Source of the DNA: Sporosarcina sp. FSL K6-1522
GTDB lineage: Bacteria; Bacillota; Bacilli; Bacillales_A; Planococcaceae
Direction of reading: 5' to 3'
Assembly (NCBI RefSeq): GCF_038622445.1
Contig: NZ_CP152019.1
Coordinates: forward strand, 1,958,501 to 2,022,500
Length of the DNA stretch: 64,000 nucleotides
The notes under the pieces were generated by a model. The model saw only the letters and a list, made by a program, of their open reading frames with translations, searched no databases and was not told the DNA's origin. Both the position numbers and the translations under genes were made by a program. Each line of letters starts with the position of its first letter. The first letter of the stretch is position 1. Shown here piece after piece: positions 1 to 7,915 of the stretch.

Positions 1-858
1 GAAGAATCGAGTGCGGCAAGTGAAGAGGTCGCGGTTTCGATTCAAGTGATTTCGGAAGAAAATGTAGATTCTTTGCAAGGTACACGTGTGGCAAAAGGAA
101 TTGTACAGGAAATGAATAATAGTATCGACTCGATTACAAGTAGTGTGGTCGATTTATCGGAGACAGCAACGGCTACGGAGAACAATGCAAGTACAGGATT
201 TGGTGTGTTAAGTCGGGCAAAAGACCAGATGCATCTAATCCAAAGTTCGAGCAACGAGACGTCGAAAATTATTTTATCATTAGGCGAAACATCGCTTGAA
301 GTGGGGAAAATCATTTCGTTAATCGAGAATATCTCTAACCAAACGAATTTACTGGCGTTAAATGCTGCAATTGAAGCGGCGCGAGCTGGGGAGCATGGAC
401 TAGGCTTTGCCGTTGTTGCCAATGAAGTGCGGCAGTTGTCTGAGCAGTCCAATCATGCAACGAGTCAGGTCAATCAGCTCATTACAGACATTCAAACTAA
501 AATAAACCTAACGGTGACAGCGGTACAAGAAGAGGAAAAAGAGATTGATCAGGGAAGAACGCTTGTCGATTCGGCGAGTCAATCATTGTCGGTGATTATC
601 TCGGATATCGGTAATGTTACGAGTCAAGTGCAAAGCATTAACGTGGCTATACAAGATATTAATGAGAGTAGTGCAGAGCTTCTTCAAACAATTGGGCAAG
701 CCGAGCAAGGGGCTATTAAAACGGTGGATCAAAGCGCCAATGTCGCAGCTTCTGCCGAGCAGCAGAGTGCAAGTATCGAGGAAATTACGTCTGCCTCTGA
801 AACCCTCGCGCATATGGCGAGTGAGTTGCAAGATATCGTTGGGAAATTTAAGGTGTAG
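1..858 (+). CDS. Methyl-accepting chemotaxis protein, C-terminal part (5' end outside window)
   Basis: The reading frame is open from base 1 and ends in TAG at 856-858, giving the last 285 residues of a chemoreceptor. The long heptad-like coiled coil carries the highly conserved signalling hairpin tip near residues 115-150 ([20 protein letters not shown], then [18 protein letters not shown]), which binds CheA and CheW. The glutamine/glutamate-rich stretches near both ends of the fragment ([10 protein letters not shown] at the start, [11 protein letters not shown] near the end) look like the paired methylation helices. The ligand-binding and transmembrane parts lie outside the window, so the stimulus cannot be inferred. 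A strong terminator follows, so it ends its transcript. Confidence 0.95.
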   Translation, partial: EESSAASEEVAVSIQVISEENVDSLQGTRVAKGIVQEMNNSIDSITSSVVDLSETATATENNASTGFGVLSRAKDQMHLIQSSSNETSKIILSLGETSLEVGKIISLIENISNQTNLLALNAAIEAARAGEHGLGFAVVANEVRQLSEQSNHATSQVNQLITDIQTKINLTVTAVQEEEKEIDQGRTLVDSASQSLSVIISDIGNVTSQVQSINVAIQDINESSAELLQTIGQAEQGAIKTVDQSANVAASAEQQSASIEEITSASETLAHMASELQDIVGKFKV

Positions 859-912
859 CAAATAGTTTGAGCGAAGATGTTTTAGATAACGAGTGATCAA
901 TCTAGACAAAGA

Positions 913-951
913 ATGCCCTTCTACACATTGAGAAATCGTGTAGAAGGGCAT
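913..951 (+). terminator. Rho-independent terminator of the chemoreceptor gene
   Basis: A perfect 14-bp stem (ATGCCCTTCTACAC at 913-926 and its complement at 938-951) with an 11-nt loop runs into a short T-rich tail, 55 bp after the chemoreceptor stop codon. Confidence 0.85.
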
Positions 952-963
952 TTATCTGAATTC

Positions 964-1143
964 AGCTGAAGACTCTCACATCTATAAGTCGCGGGATGAA
1001 TGCAAGAAGCCTTTCTTTCAGTGGAAGTTCAAACTCCGGCTGAATTCAGATAAAGCCTCCAGCGGATGTCACGGATTTTTAGGGGAGTTTTTCGAGCAAA
1101 CTCGAAAAAAAATCCGGACGCAATTACGCCGAGGTGTAATTGA
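964..1143. repeat. Hairpin-rich dispersed repeat, copy 1
   Basis: This block aligns with 35242-35591. Shared blocks are GCGGGATGAATGC (about 990-1003), a TTCAGTGGAAGTTCAAAC-like block (about 1017-1034; copy 2 reads TTCAGTGGGTGTTCAAAC), GCGGATGTCAC (1052-1062), a TTTTTCGAG/CTCGAAAAA hairpin (about 1088-1109) and CAATTACGCCGAGG (1121-1134), which forms a near-perfect inverted repeat. It sits between the chemoreceptor terminator and the stop codon of the minus-strand methyltransferase, which it abuts. The hairpin next to a GTTCAA boundary resembles right ends of IS200/IS605 elements, but no transposase is present. Function unknown; see findings. Confidence 0.7.
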
Positions 1144-2085
1144 TTATTCACATACAAGCACTTGTCTAGAAAATGTCCCTTTTTTCGCGATACAGCGATC
1201 GACGATTGTAAAGCCGGCCTCTTCAATCATGTGGTCGATTGTATCAATCGTCACAATGATGGCTTTCTTCGTAAAGCGGCGTGCTTCTTTAATAATGTCC
1301 AGCTGCTCATCCTCTGTAATATGGGTGAATAAATTATACGGCATATCAATAATCGTCACATCGTAGTCATTCGCAACTTCTGCAATGGGGCCGATTGTGA
1401 CATCGCCTTGTAATCCGAAATGGGCGATGTTTTTTCGAGAACCTAGCACGACGAGTGGGTTAATGTCCCGACCGACGATGTCAATGCCCATCGATAACGC
1501 TTCAACTAATACAGTGCCAATGCCGCAGCAAGGATCGATCGCTCGAACGCTTTCAGGATGAGGCACTGCAATATTGGCGACTGCTCGGGCGACACGCGTG
1601 CTTAATGCTGTCGAATACATGTGTGGTTTTTGCTGGTGTTGGAACCACACAGCTTCGCTTTCAACATATTCTCCGAAGTACCATTTTTCGTCTAGTACCA
1701 TAACGCCGAAAACTCTATCAGGTTGCTCTAAATCAGGTTCACCATCAATTCTCAAACCAATCTCACGTTCGATTTTCCGTCGTTTCGAATGGCCAATCTT
1801 TTTCGTCGTATCGAGATCAACCGTATTTAAACAGATGACTCGAAATGTTGATGTACCTAAAGTAAGCTGTTCAACTTGCTGCGCGATGTCTTCCAAGCTT
1901 GTTCCTTTATAGAACACATCCAATCGTTCTTTCATAAAAGGACTCCGACTTGGCGCAATGCCAATCGTACTTATTAATACATTGGCAGACACATCGAATC
2001 CGAAAAACGAACGCATCTCCAAGCGGCATAGATCATGCTCATCTTTATGCCGTACATAGGTGTAAATGTAGTCAGTAGCTTTCAA
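1144..2085 (-). CDS. TRM11-like SAM-dependent RNA methyltransferase
   Basis: The 313-residue protein has a C-terminal Rossmann methyltransferase domain. The SAM-binding motif I is DPCCGIGTVLVEAL around residue 185, followed by an acidic motif II (DIVGRDINP) and, in the catalytic motif IV position, DMPYN (family form D/N-P-P-Y). This layout matches the TRM11/Trm-G10 group of guanine-N2 tRNA methyltransferases; the N-terminal ~160 residues show no THUMP domain that I can recognise by eye. The start is TTG, directly after the TAA of the upstream gene and preceded by a GAGGATG ribosome site, so the two genes are translationally coupled. The substrate RNA is inferred from the family, and the proline-to-methionine change in motif IV leaves the exact activity open. 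Confidence 0.75.
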   Translation of the reverse strand: MKATDYIYTYVRHKDEHDLCRLEMRSFFGFDVSANVLISTIGIAPSRSPFMKERLDVFYKGTSLEDIAQQVEQLTLGTSTFRVICLNTVDLDTTKKIGHSKRRKIEREIGLRIDGEPDLEQPDRVFGVMVLDEKWYFGEYVESEAVWFQHQQKPHMYSTALSTRVARAVANIAVPHPESVRAIDPCCGIGTVLVEALSMGIDIVGRDINPLVVLGSRKNIAHFGLQGDVTIGPIAEVANDYDVTIIDMPYNLFTHITEDEQLDIIKEARRFTKKAIIVTIDTIDHMIEEAGFTIVDRCIAKKGTFSRQVLVCE

Positions 2086-2676
2086 TTAACTTTCATCCTC
2101 AATGGCTTCATTCAAACCGAAAACGAAGCGGTAAATTAATGCATAGATTTCTTCAAATGACTGCTCCTCGCTAAAACCTTCTACAAAGTCCAACGCAAAA
2201 TTCACGTCCCACAAGCCATCTTCACCCGAAAACATGACACTGTATTTCACGCCTTCACCATGCAAATGTGCATCTAGATACGCTTTAATGGCAGGGCCAA
2301 ATTTCTTCTGTAACTTTAAGCCGAATAATGCTGTATACGTTTCAAAAACATCATCAAATTCAAGCGCAATCGCATCGACACCAATGACTTCCAAAGCCGA
2401 TGATTCCGCAAAGATGAATTCATTTTGTTGCTTTTTTAAATATGAAACAGCTGTAGAGAGAAACTCTTGTTTTTCCGCATGTATCAATTCTTCCGTCTCT
2501 TTATCACAACGTTCGATGACGTGGAAATAAAGCGTCTTGTTCGTGACGCTGACACCTTGAGAAAGCAATTGCTGTTTCTCCACATAATCCTTTTCCATAT
2601 CAAATAACTCAATGCTGTTCGCGCGTATATTATTTGCGATATATTGTTCCATCTGTTTTTTTAACATTCGAGCCAA
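2086..2676 (-). CDS. Conserved protein of unknown function, partner of the methyltransferase gene
   Basis: The 196-residue protein is acidic, soluble, and has no signal peptide or membrane segment. I do not recognise its fold. It starts with MARMLKKQMEQYIANNI and is mostly predicted helical, with an aromatic-rich C-terminal third (YRFVFGLNE). Its TAA is immediately followed by the TTG start of the methyltransferase gene, so the two form one transcription unit and probably act in the same process. The start used here is the first ATG of the frame; a second possible start is the methionine at residue 4. There is no promoter that I can name with confidence upstream. Confidence 0.7.
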   Translation of the reverse strand: MARMLKKQMEQYIANNIRANSIELFDMEKDYVEKQQLLSQGVSVTNKTLYFHVIERCDKETEELIHAEKQEFLSTAVSYLKKQQNEFIFAESSALEVIGVDAIALEFDDVFETYTALFGLKLQKKFGPAIKAYLDAHLHGEGVKYSVMFSGEDGLWDVNFALDFVEGFSEEQSFEEIYALIYRFVFGLNEAIEDES

Positions 2677-2855
2677 CTCCTTTATCTTTCTCTAGTATAG
2701 CTTATATTGCATGGTTAGGCTGTTATTTTATCATGGTAGATGGCAGTTCATTTCCGAGTGTCGCATTTTATGAATTATATATACGCAGACCCATATCAAG
2801 TGCACACACAACTTGTCACTATAAGCAATATAATGTGAAAAATAAGAGGTGTTGC

Positions 2856-3473
2856 ATGATGACATGGCTGATTATTTTGGCTTTTGCAGTATCATCGAGT
2901 ATCGATAACTTAGGCGTAGGCATTTCTTATGGCATTCGTAAGATAAAAATTGGTGTGGGAGCTAATTGTTTAATCGCAGTTGTTTGTTTCGTATTGAGTA
3001 TGGGGGGAATCACTTTCGGGATGTTGATATCCAAGATTCTGCCTGGCATACTCCCTGTGATTTTTGGCGCTTTTTTGTTAGTGGTTATTGGGATACGGGT
3101 CATTCTGTTGGCGAAGCCGAGTACAAAGAAGGATAAGGAACTCTCCACTATCAGTGGCATTTTAAAAAATCCGGAAGTAGCAGATATCGATCAATCGGGG
3201 CATATTGGTTGGTTGGAAGCGATATTTTTAGGCATTGCATTATCAGCAAATGCCTTGGCAAATGGTTTAGGTGCTGGCTTACTCGGTCTTTCACCGCTTG
3301 CGATTTCAATTACAGCGGCAATCGGCAGTTTTGTGAGTATATGGGTGGGCGTGAAGGCAGGTAGGAAACTAGCAGATGTGCGGATTGGAACCTTTTCGAT
3401 GGGGCAATTTGGCACGATTTTAAGTGGGATCATTATTGTTATCATCGCAATAAGTACGTTTTTAAATTTATGA
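2856..3473 (+). CDS. ytaF: Sporulation membrane protein YtaF (MntP/YtaF-like)
   Basis: The start ATG at 2856 follows AAGAGGTG at a normal distance; the frame is open further upstream but the protein similarity begins here. The 205-residue product has about six hydrophobic helices. The first contains the characteristic SSSIDNLGVGISYG stretch with a conserved aspartate in the membrane, and a pseudo-repeat of it (GIALSANALANGLGAG) appears in the second half, as in the inverted-repeat MntP/YtaF transporter family. YtaF of B. subtilis is a sporulation-linked membrane protein of unclear substrate. The gene is transcribed alone and is closed by a hairpin at 3514-3561. Confidence 0.85.
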   Translation: MMTWLIILAFAVSSSIDNLGVGISYGIRKIKIGVGANCLIAVVCFVLSMGGITFGMLISKILPGILPVIFGAFLLVVIGIRVILLAKPSTKKDKELSTISGILKNPEVADIDQSGHIGWLEAIFLGIALSANALANGLGAGLLGLSPLAISITAAIGSFVSIWVGVKAGRKLADVRIGTFSMGQFGTILSGIIIVIIAISTFLNL

Positions 3474-3513
3474 TGGAAAGGCGGAATAACAAATATGTCA
3501 TTCATAATGAAGG

Positions 3514-3561
3514 AAAAGGGGGTATCTCATTAGTCGAAAGCGGCTTTGAGATGCCCCTTTT
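3514..3561 (+). terminator. Terminator after ytaF
   Basis: AAAAGGGGGTATCTCA (3514-3529) pairs with TGAGATGCCCCTTTT (3547-3561) with one bulge and is followed by TT. It can also serve the convergent cation transporter gene on the minus strand. Confidence 0.7.
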
Positions 3562-3586
3562 TCCAATCGGTCATAAATCGCTTATG

Positions 3587-4492
3587 TCATTCATTGTCTG
3601 CATACCAAGGATTTAAATGAATCAACACTTCATCGACGTCTTCGTGTTGTGCCATAATGGTATCCCGAATCGTCCGCGACACGTCATGTCCTTCTTGAAT
3701 GGTCATTTTTCCATGGACACCGATCCTCAAATCGACGAGAATATAATGCCCATGCTCACGGGCACGTAATCGATCGATACGTTTGACTTCAGGAATCGAG
3801 AGGATTAGCGTGGCGAACTCATCCAAGCGTTGTTGGCTAATATTTTTCTCCATCAGTACATCCATCGCTTCCTTACCAATGTCGTAAGCGAGTTTGAGGA
3901 CTAAGAAGGAGACGATGATACCGGCAATGGGGTCACCGTATGACAGATAATGAATATCGTATAAATCGCCGATGAGTGCAAGCCCAATCCCTAAAACAGC
4001 AGCAAGGGAAGCATAGACATCCGCAAGATGGTCATAGGCCGTCGCGATAAGCCCCTTGCTATTCGTTAGTTTCCCGAGGCGAATGGTATAGACATACAGG
4101 GCTTGTTTCCAAACGAGTGAGATGAAAGCTGTGAGTAGTGCTAGTAGACTTGCTTTTGCTGGTTCCTCGAACAGTGCGGAAACTGCTTCATAGCCAATAT
4201 AAATCGCGGCTAACCCTAAAATAAGCGCAACGATGGCGGAACTGATCACTTCTGCTTTCCCGTGCCCATATGGATGATCTTCATCAGCCGGCCGTTTGGA
4301 AATACGCATAGAAGTCAATGCTGCGCCAGTAGCAATGACGTCGCCGGCATTATGGAAACCATCTGCCAGTAGAACGGGACTTTTAAAAACAACACCGACA
4401 ACCAGTTTAAGAATGGTTAAGAGGATATTACTGATGAGACTAATCCAAACCGCGATAATGGAGGCATTCTCATGTACTTCTTTTTTCATCAT
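3587..4492 (-). CDS. Cation diffusion facilitator (CDF) family transporter
   Basis: The 301-residue protein has the six-helix CDF layout followed by a C-terminal cytoplasmic domain of about 85 residues. The metal site in helix 2 reads DGFHNAGD and the one in helix 5 reads DHLADV, both in the positions of the family HD-type binding motifs, and the cytoplasmic DHPYGHGK loop is present after helix 2. Such proteins export divalent metals (Mn, Zn, Fe, Co) in exchange for protons; the D/N-rich sites are common in Mn exporters such as MneP/MneS, so Mn is a reasonable but unproven substrate. The ATG at 4492 is preferred over an in-frame TTG six bases upstream because GGGAGG lies 6 nt before the ATG and touches the TTG. 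Confidence 0.85.
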   Translation of the reverse strand: MMKKEVHENASIIAVWISLISNILLTILKLVVGVVFKSPVLLADGFHNAGDVIATGAALTSMRISKRPADEDHPYGHGKAEVISSAIVALILGLAAIYIGYEAVSALFEEPAKASLLALLTAFISLVWKQALYVYTIRLGKLTNSKGLIATAYDHLADVYASLAAVLGIGLALIGDLYDIHYLSYGDPIAGIIVSFLVLKLAYDIGKEAMDVLMEKNISQQRLDEFATLILSIPEVKRIDRLRAREHGHYILVDLRIGVHGKMTIQEGHDVSRTIRDTIMAQHEDVDEVLIHLNPWYADNE

Positions 4493-4531
4493 AAACAACC
4501 TCCCTTTAATATCTTTCCCCTGGGAAACAAA

Positions 4532-4559
4532 AACCCTTGACAGGTGCCTGTCAAGGGTT
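4532..4559 (-). terminator. Perfect 13-bp hairpin between yndJ and the CDF gene
   Basis: AACCCTTGACAGG (4532-4544) and its exact complement (4547-4559) are separated by two bases. On the minus strand the stem is followed by TTTTTG, fitting a terminator for yndJ; on the plus strand it is followed by GGGGATTTTT. The core TGACAGG-TG-CCTGTCA is strikingly symmetrical. Confidence 0.6.
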
Positions 4560-4663
4560 GGGGATTTTTAGAAGTATAAGTTTGGTTCACAACAATCATA
4601 CAAATCACTCGCTTTTTTAAGACGTTTTGCAAGTATAACACTGGCACTGCGCTATAGCAAGTA

Positions 4664-6280
4664 TCAGGAAGCTCTTTCTTTATGGACGATGACATAGTTA
4701 ATTGTTAAAAATGGCAATGAGCAAAGCCACATCTCATGTTGGGCACGCAATGTCCCATCTGCTTGTTCATGGACGATGAAATGCTCCTCAAGTGGCAGTT
4801 TAAATAAGTGGTTCACTTTCCAAGATAAATAAATGCCTGCATCGGAATGGAGAGAGCTAAGCTTTTTACTTGTTAGCTGTAAAGTATCGCCTTTCGTATT
4901 CAGTTCCAATATGCCAGTCATTGTAGCAAATGGCAGTGGCAGCGCAATATTCATATAGGTTCTTCCTGCGTGCCTATGTTGGGCATATAATGCGACAAAT
5001 GCTGTCTCTTTTCCAATTTTACGTAACCATGCTCTCACCTGATCTCTGCCGTCAACTCCGTCATGCAGTGCGAGTACATCGCCCGTCATTTCAACTTGCC
5101 GATTGTGCAGTGGCAAATTAATTTGATGTGTCTGTTGACTCACCAAACGATAAAGAAAAGCGAGTGGTTTAAACCATGTGCGCCATTTTACTGTGGCGAA
5201 CAGTCGATAATCCGATGTATGTTCATAAAAATCAACAATGCGAGGGGCTGCGGTGATGTCTGAATAGCTCCCCATATCGTCAACAAGTCCTGCGTGAGGA
5301 CTGTTCACCTGATTATCCAAAAAGCGTTCCCCGATATGCCATTTGCCACGCATAGCACTAACAGGAAATATAGGTGTTGCGAAAGAGGAGGGCGGAACGG
5401 ATAAAGCCCATCCGACAATCCCGAACAACGCAAAGACGACGCAATTCAGAACCCCGTGAAAACGAAGCATAAAATCAATATCGACAGACGTGAGACCAAA
5501 ACCGTTACCAAGTGCATACAGCAACGAAAAAATAATGGTTACACCAAGTGCACTAAAGGATATCCGGATGAGCCACCTTTGCAACGCCATGGTGAAAGGC
5601 GCTTGCCAGGCGATGAAGATTAACCCACTCAATCCGACGATATAGATGATAACTGACAGTAGCTCAATCCACCTAGAAAATGTAATGCCAACCGCTACAA
5701 TCATTGGTGACACAATCATAATTATGCAGACAATGCGATAGGACGCAGGTTTATAGAGTCTTCCCAATAACCCGATAAAAATGGGCAGTAATAATGCCGA
5801 ATAATGAAAATGAATGGTTGTTAACCAAGTGATGAGCGGGCTAAAGCCCGTATCAATGCCAGCAATGTAGGCGAAGAACCAACCGCCGCCGAGTGCTACA
5901 TAAATCAGTCCGATATCAATTGAAAACTCCTCTAGATTGGTGAAACCCCTGCCAAGAAAACGTGACAAACCGTATAGCGCAATGACAAACGTAAACAATA
6001 AATAAACGACCGCAAATAGTATATCCCACTTCGAAGTCGGCATGATTTGCAGCCAGGCAATCGAGGTATAAGCGGGAATCGCAAAATAACCATACCGTTT
6101 CGCAAGCCAATCATCCTTTATCCTGATAAGCCTCAAAGCAATAGGCATATAGACAAGCTGTGCAACGGCTAATAAGAGGAATGGCCATGGCTCCGTAGTG
6201 AACAAGGACACCACTACAAATAATACAACATGGACTAGCGCAAAATTACGTATCGTCATCGGCAGAAAACGTCCCTTCAT
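4664..6280 (-). CDS. yndJ: YndJ-like multi-pass membrane protein
   Basis: The 538-residue protein has about eight to nine hydrophobic helices in its first 310 residues, then a soluble C-terminal half (about residues 320-538) that resembles a lipocalin/DUF4166-like beta-rich domain. It matches the YndJ family by layout and by its neighbours, yndH and yndG, which are also adjacent to yndJ in B. subtilis. It overlaps the 3' end of yndH by 35 bp when started at 6280; an alternative ATG at 6259 (MTIRNFAL) has an AAGGGA site about 12 nt upstream and would reduce the overlap to 14 bp. Function is unknown. Confidence 0.75.
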   Translation of the reverse strand: MKGRFLPMTIRNFALVHVVLFVVVSLFTTEPWPFLLLAVAQLVYMPIALRLIRIKDDWLAKRYGYFAIPAYTSIAWLQIMPTSKWDILFAVVYLLFTFVIALYGLSRFLGRGFTNLEEFSIDIGLIYVALGGGWFFAYIAGIDTGFSPLITWLTTIHFHYSALLLPIFIGLLGRLYKPASYRIVCIIMIVSPMIVAVGITFSRWIELLSVIIYIVGLSGLIFIAWQAPFTMALQRWLIRISFSALGVTIIFSLLYALGNGFGLTSVDIDFMLRFHGVLNCVVFALFGIVGWALSVPPSSFATPIFPVSAMRGKWHIGERFLDNQVNSPHAGLVDDMGSYSDITAAPRIVDFYEHTSDYRLFATVKWRTWFKPLAFLYRLVSQQTHQINLPLHNRQVEMTGDVLALHDGVDGRDQVRAWLRKIGKETAFVALYAQHRHAGRTYMNIALPLPFATMTGILELNTKGDTLQLTSKKLSSLHSDAGIYLSWKVNHLFKLPLEEHFIVHEQADGTLRAQHEMWLCSLPFLTINYVIVHKERAS

Positions 6281-6860
6281 AAGAAAACACTGTGCCGATC
6301 AAAGGATTTCGTACCTTAACATGGATATGATAAAGTTCCAGCTCATCATCATATCGCTCCGTAACCGTTGCAAGTCCTTGAAAAAGGCGTGGCAATGGAA
6401 TTTCAATCTTGCCAAGCACAAGTCGTTGTCCTAAGGATTCAATCGTTAAACTTCCATCATCTGTCACGTGTAAAGCCAAATCGGAATAGAAGAGATGTGG
6501 TTCTCCAAGGTAATCCTGAATGACCAAACGTTCCATATCAAGATTCATAAGTGCATTGAAATAGCGTCTTTGTTTACCAAAGTGAAAAATTCGTTCCCAG
6601 TGCACTTGGCTGTCGCCGGTATCACCGATAAATGCACGGTTTTGAATGGTAAATGGAATGTCCTTTCCTTGTTCAGGGAACAGCAATTTCCATCGAATGC
6701 CTGCTCGGAAAAATGGATAGAGCCATTTAGGTCCACCTTGAATTTCTTTCATTATGCCTGACGCTTTAAAAACGGTGCCTTCGGGTAAATTGTATCGTTG
6801 TTGGAGCAGCGGGTGTAGCCGATTGAAATCGTTGCCCATTACTTGTTTATAAATCGACAT
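6246..6860 (-). CDS. yndH: DUF4166 domain protein (YndH-like)
   Basis: The 204-residue soluble protein begins MSIYKQVMGNDFNRLHPLLQ and includes a conserved tryptophan/histidine-rich segment (HWERIFHFGKQRRYFNALM) typical of DUF4166 proteins. Its start is set by AGGTG 8 nt upstream, which is built from the TAG stop of yndG, so the two genes are tightly coupled (8-bp gap). It overlaps the start of yndJ. No enzymatic residues can be recognised; the family is of unknown function. Confidence 0.75.
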   Translation of the reverse strand: MSIYKQVMGNDFNRLHPLLQQRYNLPEGTVFKASGIMKEIQGGPKWLYPFFRAGIRWKLLFPEQGKDIPFTIQNRAFIGDTGDSQVHWERIFHFGKQRRYFNALMNLDMERLVIQDYLGEPHLFYSDLALHVTDDGSLTIESLGQRLVLGKIEIPLPRLFQGLATVTERYDDELELYHIHVKVRNPLIGTVFSYEGTFSADDDT

Positions 6861-6868
6861 GCAGACAC

Positions 6869-7771
6869 CTACCTTTTCCGTTTGCAGCTTGTCGCTGAAG
6901 GGATATCTTTACTCATCCACACGCCAATAATCGATAGCACAATGAGTGGGAAATTGAAAGTCACCGGATTGAAGGGATGGATAGTTGTAGCTGGATCTGC
7001 AACGATTGTCGCAATTGTCAGCAGTGGGAAGACCATAAGCTGTAAAATGAATAACTGCCGTTTATTGCGATAAACCAGCCAAACCAGCCCGAATAACACT
7101 TCCGCAATCCCAATTATTAGTACTGCTGTGGTGATGCCATTTTCTGATATGGGTAAGGCGCTGCCTATCATTGCGCGTTCTTCGGGATGCATGCCAATGA
7201 TTTTAGGTATGAGGCCTTGATAAAGCCATATGAAGGCAAATAATAGCGTCATTAAATAAGTAGAGAAAAAGCGCATGTATTGGGAACGTGGAGCTTCCCC
7301 TTGTTCCAGCCAGCGTTTTAAAACATCAAAACTGAGTGCGGTTGCCCAGCCGATGAGTGGGCGGAAAATAGCTCTATCAGCTATTTCACCGGCTTTTCCG
7401 AAATTGACCTCGTAATCATATTGCGTTAAAAACTTCACATGATCTTCCTGTGGTTCATATTTCCAATAACCTCGACCTTCTCGAATGGGAGAAATCCATT
7501 GCTCCGTTCCGAAATGAAGGGAAGACGAGCGTGTGCCATCTTCTTTATGGAACGAACCGACGCTTTCCCCCCAACCTTCTACTTGCAGGAAAGGGCCGAC
7601 TGTCCGTGAATAGACGAAGGCTTGGGGCTCTCCTTCTTTTTTCGGCAAATACGTAATGGAAGAGAATCGGAGATCCCATTGCTCGTGTCTGTCTGGTTGT
7701 TGCGATGCATCCCAGATGGCATCGATGTCTGTATAAATGGGTACTTCTACATAAATTGGCTGACGTTTCAT
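6869..7771 (-). CDS. yndG: YndG-like protein with SRPBCC-like N-terminus and DoxX-like C-terminus
   Basis: The 300-residue protein starts at the ATG at 7771, chosen because GAGGTG lies 8 nt upstream; the longer open frame lacks such a site. Residues 1 to about 160 look like a polyketide cyclase/SRPBCC-type lipid-binding domain (WDLRFSSITY, FGTEQWISPI). Residues about 175-300 hold four hydrophobic helices of DoxX-like type. The divergent germinant receptor operon begins 145 bp away, so a shared control region is possible. The three-gene unit yndG-yndH-yndJ is colinear with B. subtilis. Function unknown. Confidence 0.75.
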   Translation of the reverse strand: MKRQPIYVEVPIYTDIDAIWDASQQPDRHEQWDLRFSSITYLPKKEGEPQAFVYSRTVGPFLQVEGWGESVGSFHKEDGTRSSSLHFGTEQWISPIREGRGYWKYEPQEDHVKFLTQYDYEVNFGKAGEIADRAIFRPLIGWATALSFDVLKRWLEQGEAPRSQYMRFFSTYLMTLLFAFIWLYQGLIPKIIGMHPEERAMIGSALPISENGITTAVLIIGIAEVLFGLVWLVYRNKRQLFILQLMVFPLLTIATIVADPATTIHPFNPVTFNFPLIVLSIIGVWMSKDIPSATSCKRKR

Positions 7772-7915
7772 TGAATTCACCTCAAAGTTATAGAACGAAA
7801 AATGTTGGGAATTGTTTCTTTGAAGGCTTTTCGTTGGCGGAATCCTGTTTGTATAATCCCCCATGATTTGGGAAAGATTAATACCAACAGTATACAGGAA
7901 ATCGTAGGTGACGAG

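Noticed and set aside
1029-1226. Small minus-strand frame beginning inside the methyltransferase gene and running into repeat copy 1
   Set aside because: It is a different frame of the methyltransferase gene without a ribosome site.
2634-2855. Longer N-terminus for YtaF
   Set aside because: The extension overlaps the start of the divergent gene and has no ribosome site; AAGAGGTG lies before ATG 2856 and similarity starts there.
7800-7915. ATG start at 7802 for the GerA-family protein
   Set aside because: No ribosome site; AGGTGA and the family length support ATG 7916.
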